A stretch of 64,000 bases of DNA from positions 8,392,501 to 8,456,500 of the forward strand of contig JANTQA010000012.1 in the NCBI GenBank assembly GCA_027625915.1. The letters are read 5' to 3'. Of this stretch, positions 34,120-44,510 are shown in pieces. Each line of letters begins with the position of its first letter. Positions within the stretch are counted from its first letter, which is position 1. The notes beneath the pieces were generated by a model. It ran no database searches. It was not told the origin of the DNA and worked only from the letters and a program-made list of their open reading frames with translations. A program made the translations under genes and the position numbers. Source of the DNA: Anaeramoeba flamelloides (Eukaryota; Metamonada; Anaeramoebidae).

Positions 34120-35601
34120 AGCACCCCAAATAACCTAAAAACATTTCAAACAAAAATTTTAATTTGAAATGTTATCAAAGGATAATAAGGTATATAATTA
34201 ATAAACAATTATCTTAGAAAGAAAATTTTATAATTAAAAATTATATAGTTACTTAAAATAAAAAAATAACTTGAAAAAAAATTTTCAACATTGGGAATTT
34301 TTTTTTGGTTATTGTGATTTTATTATTTTTCCAAATTTTGTCAAAATAAATTTTTTTTTTTTTTTGAAAAGTTTGTCTAGACATCAAAAACCTCTTGGTT
34401 TTAACATTTAAAACACATCATACTTTACTGAAAATTTTTTTGGGGCCCTTTGCACCCTAAAATTAACTAAAATGCCTGATTAAATAATTTATTCATTATA
34501 AAAGTTATTATAACATCACATAGAAAATTTGTTTTATGAGATGATTACTATTCAATATCAATATCTATATTAGATTCTGAATAAATTTAAAAATAAAAAA
34601 AAATATAAATTAAATTAGAAAAAAAAATCAAATTTTTTTTCCTTGCAAAATTTTACAATTTTTTCAACAAGATTTTTTTTCAATTTTAAATGATTTGGCT
34701 AATAGTTCGAGTCAGATTAATAATTGATTTTTTTTAAAATTTTTTACAATTTTTTAATTTTTGACTTTTTAAAATCTAGACATAAAATAAACAATATTGT
34801 TGAATTAGAGACCATATATCAGAACTTATTTAACAAGATCTGGATTAATTTATAGAGGAAAAATCCAAATATCGCGAATATATTATTAAAATTTTTACCA
34901 ATAACAAAATGCAATAAAAAAAATTTTTTTTCGAGATTATTTTATTATATTGGAATAATATTTAAGAGTTATTTTTTATTTTATTTTATATTTAGGTATA
35001 AATATTTTATCGATTAAAAAGTAATTTATATTTGTTTTATTCCAATTTAATAAATTGAAATTATTTTACAATTTTTTTTTTTTTTGATTTTCAATTATTA
35101 TCTATTGCTTAAATAAAAATTTTAGAAAATTAATCATATTAAAAATTTAATTTTGGCCTAAAGAAATAAATTTCATTTTTCTCTTAATTGGATATTTATT
35201 GAAATTTTTTCGAAAAAAAAAATTAAATTTCAAAGTAATTTATTTTTTTATTTATTTTTTTTATCATAAAATTAACAAAATTTTTAGGTGGTTATTATTA
35301 ATAAATTAATGTGTTGAGTTTTGAATTACTATTAATGTAATAAAATTTCTGATTTAAAAAAATAAAATAAAAATAAAAATCTTTAAAAAAAATGTAAAAA
35401 TGAATAATTATTATTTTTTTTTTCAATTTCAAAAAAAAATCAATAACTTAACTACTTTATCTTTAAACTATTTTGACTTTTTATTATAATTAAAATCTGG
35501 ATTAAAGACAAATAAGAAAATTAATATATTAGTAGATCAATATCATTTTAAATCTAATTTAAAAAACTTGATGAAATTTAGGCAAATCCGGGGTGTTAAG
35601 A
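34115..35601 (+). mobile_element. 1.5-kb element family E inside (TA)n, copy 2
   Basis: It starts CCCTTAGCACCCCAAATAAC and ends GGGGTGTTAAGA next to ATATATA. It is the reverse of 16002-17503 with high similarity throughout, so both arose from one ancestor. At about 34446-34471 the sequence CCCTTTGCACCCTAAAATTA repeats the left terminus in the same orientation, 331 bp inside the element. No transposase is recognisable. Confidence 0.8.
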
Positions 35602-35607
35602 TATATA

Positions 35608-36135
35608 AACCCCATTCCAAAAATTTGGACACACCCAAAATCAAAAATAGGCAAAATAAAACCCAATTTATTGTATTTTTACAAATATAATATAAAAAAA
35701 TGTTTAAGTTACCCAGTATATATGTTTTAATAAGTAATTGTTTTAATCCAAATAAAAGAAAAAAATATAAAACTCAAAAATAAAAACAGGTGTGTCCAAA
35801 ATAATGAAACGAGCTGAACAAAAAATCTATTTGTAAATTTGTTGAAATTTCACCAACAATTGTTGATCAATCAAATGATAAGATACCATCTACCAATTGT
35901 ATGTGATTTTTCAATTTAACATACTCAACACTAACCTTCTATCAACCATTGAAAAAAATTTCAGATCTAATGAAATATGATTACCTAACTGCAAAAAAGG
36001 AAATGAAAACAAAACAAAAAAAGACAACAAATGAAATAGTTTGTAAAATCAAAATTCTTTCCAAATTTAATTTAAAGTGCAGTAATGATGTTCTTTCCCC
36101 TGTTTAAACTGTGACCAAATTTTTGGAATCTATTT
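35608..36135 (+). mobile_element. Tc1/mariner-like MITE family A, copy 1
   Basis: A 528-bp element with TA at both borders. The left end AACCCCATTCCAAAAATTTG and the right end in reverse AAATAGATTCCAAAAATTTG share the core ATTCCAAAAATTTGG. It lies six bases past the E element. Related copies are at 46372-46886 and, reversed, at 51670-52217. It has no coding capacity. Confidence 0.8.
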
Positions 36136-36137
36136 TA

Positions 36138-37200
36138 TATATATATATATAGATTTTATTATTATTTCTCAATTTTTTAAATTATATTAAACCAATAAAA
36201 TTGATTCAAATTAATAATAGTAATAAAAAATAATTAAGGAATATTATCAAAAAACTTATTTAAATATTTATTGTTCTTTCTATAAACTCCTTTAAATATT
36301 CAAAAAAAAAAAAAAAAAAAAAAATTAAAAAAAAATTAATAACCTTTTTAATTAAAAGATGTTTACAAAAGATTGATAATAAAAATAAATAAATGATCAA
36401 TTTGAACTGATGTTCAAGGATGAAATATTTGATTTAGGGTTCTGGCATTTTTAAAATAAGATTAAGGACTACGTTTCACATTGAAATTCAAGGTAAAATA
36501 TGTTCTAATCAGGTTCTAGGTATTGGTAATTTTCACAAAATTTTATTCGGTGAGATCTAAGTAGCAAAAAATGACATTTTTTGCATAAATTTTAGTCTCC
36601 TCGTATCTCGAAATGACAAAGAACGTTGGCAAAAATTGGCTTTTTGAGAAAATTTCTTGTTATATGAAAGTGCCATACCCTGAGACCTTGTTAATAATTT
36701 TTTTCTATGTTTTAATGTTATCTTTGATTAGTTTAGAGGGTATGAGCTCTACATATAAAAGGCCAAAAATTAGTAAAGTGAAAAATTTTTGATGAAAAAG
36801 TCTGTTGTTTTACAATCAAGACATTTTTTGAATAGTGTCTACCATAAAGTCTTTGGTATTGTATCAAATCCTCTAAAATTCCCTATTCCCAAAATGAGAA
36901 AGATCATTTTTTCCTAAATGACAAAAAAATTTATTTTTTAAAAACAAAAACTGACTAATTTTTGCAAATTTAATTTCGAAAAGATTCTTTCATTAAAATA
37001 ACTTCAAAACCTTTACCACACAAGCTCTCAGCCCAATTTCTATTGACACAACAAACTGGGTTTTGAGAAAAATGATCCAAACAAAAAAAATTTATCAAAA
37101 AAGCCCATTAAAAATGCCAAGTATGTTTGGCCTGGATTATGTTATTTCACAAACAATTCGGGGACACTACCCCTCTTAGCCATGGATGGGTGATTTAATT
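36138..37200. other. unassigned, less AT-rich segment
   Basis: After a (TA)n and a 23-base A run, 36440-37190 is distinctly more complex in base composition than neighbouring DNA yet has no open frame. Short inverted words lie near its ends (GGCATTTTTAA at about 36446 and TTAAAAATGCC at about 37109), hinting at an old transposon of about 670 bp. No second copy is in the window. Confidence 0.4.
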
Positions 37201-39002
37201 TAAGGAAAAACAAAAAGAAAAACAAAAAAAAAATACTCCAAAATCACACTCTCTTTGTAATAAATAATACAGCCCTTCCTGCTCCTACCGTGAATATTTA
37301 TAATAACCTGAAATTGATTTTCTATTCTGAAATTTTATCCATGTACAACAAACAGTAAAAGGGTTATTAAAGCTCATTATAAACCGTAAAATTTATAATA
37401 GAAGATTAAAAATAAGTTATACATTTTTTGATTCCTTTGGTTTTGGGAATTGACAAACAAATTCATTAAAAATACTTACACTAATGTGGATCTTCAATTC
37501 CCAAAACTATTAAAATACCAGGTTTAAACAATTTAAAAACAAAGATCGAAAAATGAACTTTCAAGTTTCCAGGGTTTCTGTGTTTCAATAGTTTCTTTTC
37601 TTGAGAAAATTTAATTTTTGTCTTTGTTTTTACAAAAAAAAAAATTTTTCTAATGAAGGAATAGAAGTTGAAATTTTTATCTTATGATAGAAATTGAATT
37701 CTCTATTTCTAAAAACACAACTTTATTATAGACAACCAATTTCTATTTCTTATAAATTTTCTCAGTAGGGTTGGAACGTATTAATTGTTTGTGGAGACAA
37801 TGTAACAATTCAAAGCAAAATTCAATGATCAAAAACCATAGACAATACCATCATTTAGATTTAAAGATGTTTGTTGAGAAGTGTTTTTAATGTAAAAAAA
37901 TCGTGATTATTTTTCTTTTTCATTTTTACGATTCTTAACAAGGTTGTCGAGTTCACGTATCTCAAAATTTCTTTTTCATTTTTCACAAAAAAAATTACAT
38001 AAAATGATTTTTTGATCCAAATTGGAGAATATTTTAAAGATCCTAACTTTACGATTCAAATGGAATTGAACCAAAAGCTTTTTATACAAATTGGTAAATC
38101 CGACACGTAGTTCTTAAATTTGAACTTATTTGTTCATAGAGAGTCTCAGAAATTACTAAAAGTGAGATAACTTCAAAATAAAATTTTATAGCAAAGATTT
38201 TTCTTTATCTAATTTGATCAAAAATTCAAAAAAAAAATGAATCAAAATCTTTTTTTGAAAAATTTATCGTAAAAAATAAATTATTATCAAAATACACAAA
38301 AAATGCTGCAAAGTTAACTAAAGAGTTTTTTTCATCAGTACAAACCATATCTTGATATAAATAATTACTCTATTATCTTTGAAATCAAATTTTTTTGTGA
38401 AAAACTCTTTTTGTCAGAAAGAGCTCGTGCCTCAAATGATTATTTAAGGAAGATTATTTCTTCAGAGTTAAAATTGAAAGTGTAACATTTTATCGGCGTA
38501 TTTAGAATTCTAATTTATTATTTTTCCAAATTGAGAACTCGAAATGATTATTCGGTTTCTTTTGGATTTGTAGTTCAACTTTTCTAAAAAGTTAAAAATA
38601 ACTCTTCTGATCTAAGTTTTGATTGCCTCTTCATACAGATCAACGCTAATTGCAAATCTTAAAGTAACAGTTTTTTTATTTTTTCTTTACATAAAATGAT
38701 TAAATCCCCAGAACAACAAATGTCTTCCATCAACTTTTTTTGAGTTTTGTTGAAGAAGATTTTATTGAAGCGAGGTGGAAAAAAATATTTAAAAATATTG
38801 AAAAGATAGCTGAAAATACAAAAGGTGAAGATTTTTCTGATCTTAAATACTTTTGTAGTTTTTACTTTATCTTCAAATTACTTTTTTTCTTATAAATAAC
38901 TTCCACTTTATAAGAGTCTAAACTTTGTGAACAATTCATTTTTTTACAAACAACCTTTTTTTTCAAAACACAACATTATTTTATATCTTTCTACAAATAA
39001 TT
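37201..39002. other. 5' flank of the MTMR14-like gene, with an L1 repeat copy
   Basis: An L1 repeat copy occupies about 37860-38110. The last 300 bp before the MTMR14 ATG are AT-rich with a T-rich run just upstream of the start. I see no promoter motif I can defend. Confidence 0.5.
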
Positions 39003-40154
39003 ATGTCAATTGCTTCACCAGAAACCTTGAAAGGCTTAATGACCACGTATTTAAAAGAAGTGAAGGGCACAAACCGAATTGTTAGCTCATCGTATAAGAG
39101 GATCTTAAATAAAACACTGAAAATGTTTGCCGTGGATTATCCCGAGTATGAATGCCTTGACAACCAAAAAAAGATCCTCTGCACAACTTACCCAACAAAG
39201 ATCCCCCTACCACATACTGCGTCCAGAAGAAACCAAAGTTCTGTCAAGGAACTCTACAAACTATACGAGGACTCTTCAAACGTAAGGGCACGAACAAGAT
39301 TTGTTGTTCCTGTCATGTCATACAAAGACAAAATGATTTGTCGCTCAGGCTCTGTGCTTTGTGACCAACCAACCGAAAACGTAAAAAAAGATCGCATGCT
39401 GCTGAAGAAACTCAAGATTTCAACAATTTCAAATTTTATGGTCTACCATCGAAGCAACCCATCCTCAAAGATTTTAGTTGGCCTGTCCGAAAAGGAACCA
39501 GAAATAAAGCATATCTATAGAAATGTCAAGCTTGAAAAATTCCCCATCAGGGCGGTGCCCAACTTGAAGTGCTTTGCAGGCTACAATTATGACTTTACCA
39601 ACTTCATGTATAAACAATTAGAGACTGCAGGCTTTTTAAAGCCAAAAATTGATTTAAGCCAACACCTCGTTGCACCAAACAATGACCAAAATGCGCCAAA
39701 GCACATAAATTTCATCAAGCTCGTTGAATTGTATTTTGAAAGAAATATCCAAATTCTGAAGGATCCAAACGAAACAGGCTTGTTAATCCATTGCCTATCC
39801 GGATGGGATCGTACACCATTATTTATTTCAATGATCAGACTTAGCCTTTGGGCTGATGGCCTCTTGCACTCCCATTTTTCTGCAGAGGAAATGGCCTACT
39901 TTTTAGTTTCTTACGATTGGTATTTATTTTATCACAGACTAAGGAGAAGACTTCAAGAAAAATCAGAATTAATCCATTTCGTTGTTTATATGATGCAATT
40001 TTTAGCTGACAGCAAATTCTCTTTAAACAATACCCCACAGAGAGTTAGGAAATTGAAATTTGAGCAATTATACAATGAATTTATCCCTGGTTATTCTTCA
40101 ATCTTACCCCTTGTCAAACTAAATGATCCACCCATTTTCAAAATCGAATGTTAA
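39003..40154 (+). CDS. MTMR14-type phosphoinositide phosphatase (single exon, compact)
   Basis: The product is a 383-residue protein that aligns along its length with the catalytic part of animal MTMR14 (Jumpy), a myotubularin-related 3-phosphatase acting on PI3P and PI(3,5)P2 in autophagy and calcium control. Cys264 lies in HCLSGWDRT (His263, Arg270), the Cys-x5-Arg active site with the MTMR14-specific Ser-Gly-Trp-Asp. The next residues, PLFISMIRLSLWADGL, are near-identical to the animal protein. Earlier landmarks are RTRFVVPVMSYKDKMICRS near residue 95 and NFMVYHR. The ATG at 39003 is the first in frame after upstream A/T-rich sequence, and no intron is needed. The long C-terminal extension of animal MTMR14 is missing; the protein ends about 50 residues after the conserved YDWYLFYH block. 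An AATAAA follows at 40169. The 3' end abuts a small gene candidate on the other strand. Confidence 0.93.
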   Translation: MSIASPETLKGLMTTYLKEVKGTNRIVSSSYKRILNKTLKMFAVDYPEYECLDNQKKILCTTYPTKIPLPHTASRRNQSSVKELYKLYEDSSNVRARTRFVVPVMSYKDKMICRSGSVLCDQPTENVKKDRMLLKKLKISTISNFMVYHRSNPSSKILVGLSEKEPEIKHIYRNVKLEKFPIRAVPNLKCFAGYNYDFTNFMYKQLETAGFLKPKIDLSQHLVAPNNDQNAPKHINFIKLVELYFERNIQILKDPNETGLLIHCLSGWDRTPLFISMIRLSLWADGLLHSHFSAEEMAYFLVSYDWYLFYHRLRRRLQEKSELIHFVVYMMQFLADSKFSLNNTPQRVRKLKFEQLYNEFIPGYSSILPLVKLNDPPIFKIEC

Positions 40155-40270
40155 CCCTTTGCAAACAAATAAAATATGATTATGAGGATAACGATTGTAG
40201 TTACAATCACACATGCCATTTTAATGCCCGTTTCAATGTCAAGTTCAATTTCAATTTCAATTTCAACCAT
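40151..40270 (-). CDS. candidate 39-residue single-pass membrane microprotein
   Basis: A 40-codon frame from ATG at 40270 to TAA at 40151-40153. Residues 3-13 alternate Glu/Asp with Ile/Leu (EIEIEIELDIE). A hydrophobic stretch of about 19 residues follows (from MACVIVTTIV to IFYLF) and ends with Ala-Lys-Gly. This layout, an acidic head, one membrane helix and a short basic tail, looks like a tail-anchored or small integral membrane protein. The start context is strong (A at -3, G at +4), and the sequence is GC-richer than flanking DNA. Its stop shares the TTAA palindrome with the MTMR14 stop, so the two genes converge with a 2-base overlap. The plus strand also has a frame here (from about 40176), but its composition is less protein-like. 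I recognise no family. It could equally be MTMR14 3' UTR. Confidence 0.5.
   Translation of the reverse strand: MVEIEIEIELDIETGIKMACVIVTTIVILIIIFYLFAKG
40169..40174 (+). promoter_or_regulatory. AATAAA polyadenylation signal candidate
   Basis: An AATAAA hexamer 15 bp past the MTMR14 stop codon. In AT-rich DNA this word is frequent by chance, so position is the only support. Confidence 0.4.
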
Positions 40271-40426
40271 GGTTTACCTATTATAATTTTCGATACTTAA
40301 TAAAACTCAACTATAAAAAAAAATTTACAAAAACTTTCCGTGTGTTGGAATTCGAAAAATGTTATTAAAGGAAAATAACAACCATGAACCTTAGTATTGA
40401 TCAATTTTAAACCACAACGCACTCTT

Positions 40427-40430
<4 letters not shown>

Positions 40431-40464
<34 letters not shown>
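40431..40464. repeat. (TA)n microsatellite
   Basis: About 34 bp of pure alternating TA between the microprotein candidate and downstream intergenic DNA. Confidence 0.95.
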
Positions 40465-40468
<4 letters not shown>

Positions 40469-41969
40469 GATTTATTTTGCATTTTTTGTTCAATGTTTAA
40501 TAAACAATTTTAAATTATAGTCTATTTTTTCTTTCAAAATTTAATAAATTAGTTGTTTCATAAATATCTTTTTTTAAACAAATAATAACAACGATAAATA
40601 ATTAATAGTTGATTCATAATATAATACATAAATAAAATTGATTCAGATCTTGAAATTTTTACCTTTTTTTTTAGATAATTATTTAATTTTACGATTTTCA
40701 ACTTTTATACAATAATAAAAAATACTAAAAATTTTTTATCCAAGGATTCATTTTTAAAATATTTGTTTTTTTTTGTTAAATATTCCTAAAATAATAATTA
40801 AAAATAGTGAAACCTATAATTTTAAAAATTATTTTTTTTTTCATTCCTCATGTTTTTTTAAAGAAGAAAGAAGTTAATCTCTGTTTTTTCAATAAAATTT
40901 TCAATATAAATCAGTACAAAACTTGTTCGTTAACTTTATAATTTTATTAGAAGAGTTTTTTCTTTAATTTTTACTATTATTCTTATTTAAATAGTTTATC
41001 CTAGTTACTTATTAAATAAAGTTTCAAATTAAAGACCAAAATCATTTTTTCGTATTATTTGGAATATTTTCTTCTTTTACTTATTTTTATTATTATTTGT
41101 TTTTTCAAATATCTTTTTTTTTTTTTTCTAATAATCAACTTTAAAAAAAAAAAACCAAAAAATAAAAAAATAAATCATAAAACATATGGGAAATATAGAT
41201 GACATACACATATACATACATAAACTCTTTTTCAAACAAAAGGGAACACCTCTCAAATCACCAATACTATCGAATTTGATATTAATAAGATAATTACTTA
41301 TTGGTGATTTTCATTTTAATTATTCATTTTTTCATTTTTTGCTTTTTGGATATTGAACAGTTGGAAAATGAAAAAATAAATATTAGAAGAAACCAATTTG
41401 GAAATAATCTGACAGTATAAAAATGAAAACAGATTAAGTTTGATTTCGAATGAGCTAGATGTAGGAATTAAGAAAGACCATTATTGGATTGATGTGTGGA
41501 ACAAAGAAAAGAGAAAAAAAAGAAAAACACAATTCCTGCACAAGACCTAGAAGAAGTATGGCTTGATCTTTAAAATGAAACTTTAAAGAATAAAAGTTTG
41601 ACTTGTAAAGAGTTACCAATACCGTGTAAAGAACTTTTCCCAATTCAACATATTCAAAAATTGTTATTGATTTGATAATTATTTTTTCTTTAATATTTAC
41701 AAAACGAAATTTCTCATTTCAAATAAAAGGCCACACAAATTTTTAAAATATTTAATTTTAATTTTTATTGTTTTGTTTTAAAGAGTTTTAAATCTTCATT
41801 TGAGTGTTTTTTATGCTTTACAGGTTTTTTTATATTTTATAATGATACTACAATGAATCAGATTCAATGATAAAACATTCTTGAAAATTTCTGTGCACTT
41901 TTATTTGAAAAAGAGTTTAAATACCGATATATCTATACATTGCTCCACAAACAACCACAAATATTATAA
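40465..41969. other. intergenic AT-rich DNA, nothing recognised
   Basis: About 1.5 kb with A/T runs. The minus-strand frame 41455-41643 has no recognisable similarity. Confidence 0.45.
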
Positions 41970-42840
41970 ATAAATTGTTTAATTTGAAATATTATCAAAG
42001 GATTATAAAAATTTTAATTATTTACAATTAACTTAGAGAGAAAAATATATAATTAAAAATTGTACAGTTGTGTACATTAAAAATAAATTTTTTAAAAAAA
42101 TTTTCAACATTGGAAAAATTGTTCTTGGTTCTTGTGATTTTTTCATTTTTCCATCAAATTTTGTCAAAACAATTTTTTTTTGTTTTTTTTTGAAAAGTTT
42201 GTCAACACATCAAAAACTTCTTATTTTTAACATTGAAAACGCATCATTCTTTACTAGATTTTTTTGTGACATCTGTACCATATCATTGCATAAAATTCTT
42301 TCATCAATAATTAATACATTATTAAAATATTTTGACATCATATAAACGATTTTTTTATCTTTTTATTCCTATTCAACACCAATATAAATCTTTAATTCTT
42401 TTAGATTTATTAAAAAAAATAAAAAATATTAAGACTGCCATTTGGAAAAAAAATAATTTTTCTAATCATTTTAAAATTTGGAAATTGTTTCAATGAGAAT
42501 TTTTTCCTATTTAAATGATTAGAATGATAGTTAGAATCAGATAAATAAATGATTTATTTTTTTAATTATTACTATTTTGTAATTTCTGACCGATAAAATC
42601 TAGAAATAAAATAAACAATATAATAGAATATAGATCAATAAAGTATTTTCCAAGATCTATATTAAGTTAGATTGAAAAATTCAAATTTCAAAAATATATT
42701 ATTCAAATTTTTACTAATAACAAAATTCAAAAAAAAAAAAAGAATGATTTCAAAGATTTCTTTATTATCTTTGAATAATATTTAAAAGTTAATAATTATT
42801 TGTAACTGAAAATAAATTATTTTTTTTGAAATTTATTATT
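41970..42840 (+). mobile_element. diverged partial copy of element E
   Basis: It follows the first 900 bp of 34115-35601 (AATTTGAAATATTATCAAAG, TTTTCAACATTGG, GAAAAGTTTGTC, ACATCAAAAACTTCTTATTT) with many differences. It lacks the CCCTTAGCACC terminus and the flanking (TA)n. The 91-codon plus frame at 42070-42345 lies in it and is not conserved in the other copies. Confidence 0.65.
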
Positions 42841-42868
42841 TAGAGTGAGCCATAATTGTTGGAATAGA

Positions 42869-43102
42869 TAAGACTGTTAATTGCATAATAAAAAGATCAA
42901 AATTTTCATTCTGCGTTCCAAAAAAATACCATCTCCCCAGAATTATAATTATTTATATCAAAGTTCATATTTCTAAAAAGGGGAATTAATAGTCTAAGCT
43001 TTTCTTTAAGATTTTAAAATTTGAAAAGTTATATACTGATTTTAAGATCTTTTTTTTTGGAAAGCTGTTTGAAAATTTTGTTTATTTTATTTTTCAACAA
43101 AT
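42869..43102. mobile_element. MITE family L2, copy 2 (hairpin)
   Basis: The same plan as 8911-9139: CTGTTAATTGCATAATAAA and TTCATTCTGCGTTCC on the left, GGAAAGCTGTTTGAAAATTT on the right. Confidence 0.55.
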
Positions 43103-43403
43103 AGTAGATATAATTTATCTGAGTTAAAATTTTGTATCAGCCACCATTATATTATAGTATAATATATAGATGACATTTCCTAAAAAAAAAAAAAAATGGT
43201 ACTTTTTCTTATTCTTCTTCTCTTTCAAATGCAAAATATAAATTACTATTCAATAGTATAACTAATTTCATTTCAATTCTGAATCTAAAATCCATTTTAT
43301 GGGTAATTTTTAAATTCGGAATTGAATTAGTTTAAAATTTTTATTACTTTTTTCAATTTTATCAAAATCGAGTTTTTTTTATTACAAAATGAGGAACCAT
43401 TAA

Positions 43404-44153
43404 GGGATTAGTGTCACCGTAGATTTCTTTATAATCAAAGTTGGCTGTAATTGGGTATAAATGATATTGGTGCGTCATCGCTAAAATAGCTCTAAAAAAT
43501 CAATTATAAATCTTATTGAACAATAAATTATTACATTTTTTACTAATGATCACAATTAAAAAAGTTTCATTTTGAAATTTTTTTTTTAATTCCTTTTCCA
43601 AATCTAAAAATAGAAATCCAAAATACAGTATTCTGGTATTTAATAATTTAGATTTAGAACTTCCAAAAGTAACTATTTTTAGAATTTTTTATTTTCAAAG
43701 ATTAACTCAATAATTATCAACATAATAGCACAAAGACTGATTAGTTTTATTTGCTTTTTCTAAAAATACTTGTAGCATCAATAAATTTGCATGATTTGAG
43801 AAATAATTTGTCAAAAAAATTAATTGGTTAATTATTTAATTTTTAAAAAATAATGAATTTTTTAGTAACTAATCTACATTTCGCGACAAATTTAAGAAAG
43901 ATATTTTGTAACTTTGTAGTCTGAATATTGATAATTCAACCTTTAAATTTTTATGGCGAAATGCAGATTTTATTCTGAAATTTTTTGGGTTTTTTACAAA
44001 TATAAGGATTATTTTTCATTGAAGAGATCAACAAATATTACTACTTGACTAATATATTTTTTAGAGACATTTGAACCATGTAACACTAATGTGGTTAGGG
44101 TCCAATAACAACATACTTTGATCCTAGGCTTCTCCTTGGTAGACGCTAATCCC
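43404..44153 (-). mobile_element. TTAA-site MITE family D, copy 3 (reverse)
   Basis: A 750-bp element between TTAA at 43400-43403 and 44154-44157. It starts GGGATTAGTGTCACCG and ends GGTAGACGCTAATCCC. It is highly similar to the copies at 13536 and 32428 in reverse. Confidence 0.85.
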
Positions 44154-44159
44154 TTAACT

Positions 44160-44285
44160 CCTTTTTCGGGATAAATTTCCAAATTTGATTCTTCTTATTT
44201 TTGAGAATTTCTTATTTAATAATAGTACTTTAAGAAACCACTTCCATATTTAATTATGGTTAATTGTCAGTTCCTTAGATAATTA
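44160..44285 (+). repeat. dispersed repeat family N, copy 4
   Basis: It shares GGATAAATTTCCAAATTTGA, AATAATAGTACTTTAAGAAA and AATTGTCAGTTCCTTAG with the other N copies. It lies between a D element and the protease gene, inside that gene's 5' flank. Confidence 0.55.
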
Positions 44286-44510
44286 ATGTTTAAATTTTCT
44301 AGAAATAAGAGAAACAATTCTAATTATGCTGAAATACCAGCTATAAAAATTTGTATGTGTTACCAAAAAACTGTACTGTTATTTTTACTCAAAGATCTAT
44401 TTTTGTTGATGTTATCAGTTAAAGTTAATTCATTTTTCGATTCACTTTGTTACATTCTTTTTTTTTTTTTGTTTTTTTTGAGTTTTTAGCTCAACCACAA
44501 ATTGAATTGG

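Noticed and set aside
16002-35601. The two E copies as terminal repeats of one large retroelement
   Set aside because: They are in inverted, not direct, orientation, each has its own inverted termini, and no reverse transcriptase, integrase or primer-binding site lies between them.
42070-42345. 91-codon plus-strand frame
   Set aside because: Inside a diverged E element and interrupted in the two better copies.
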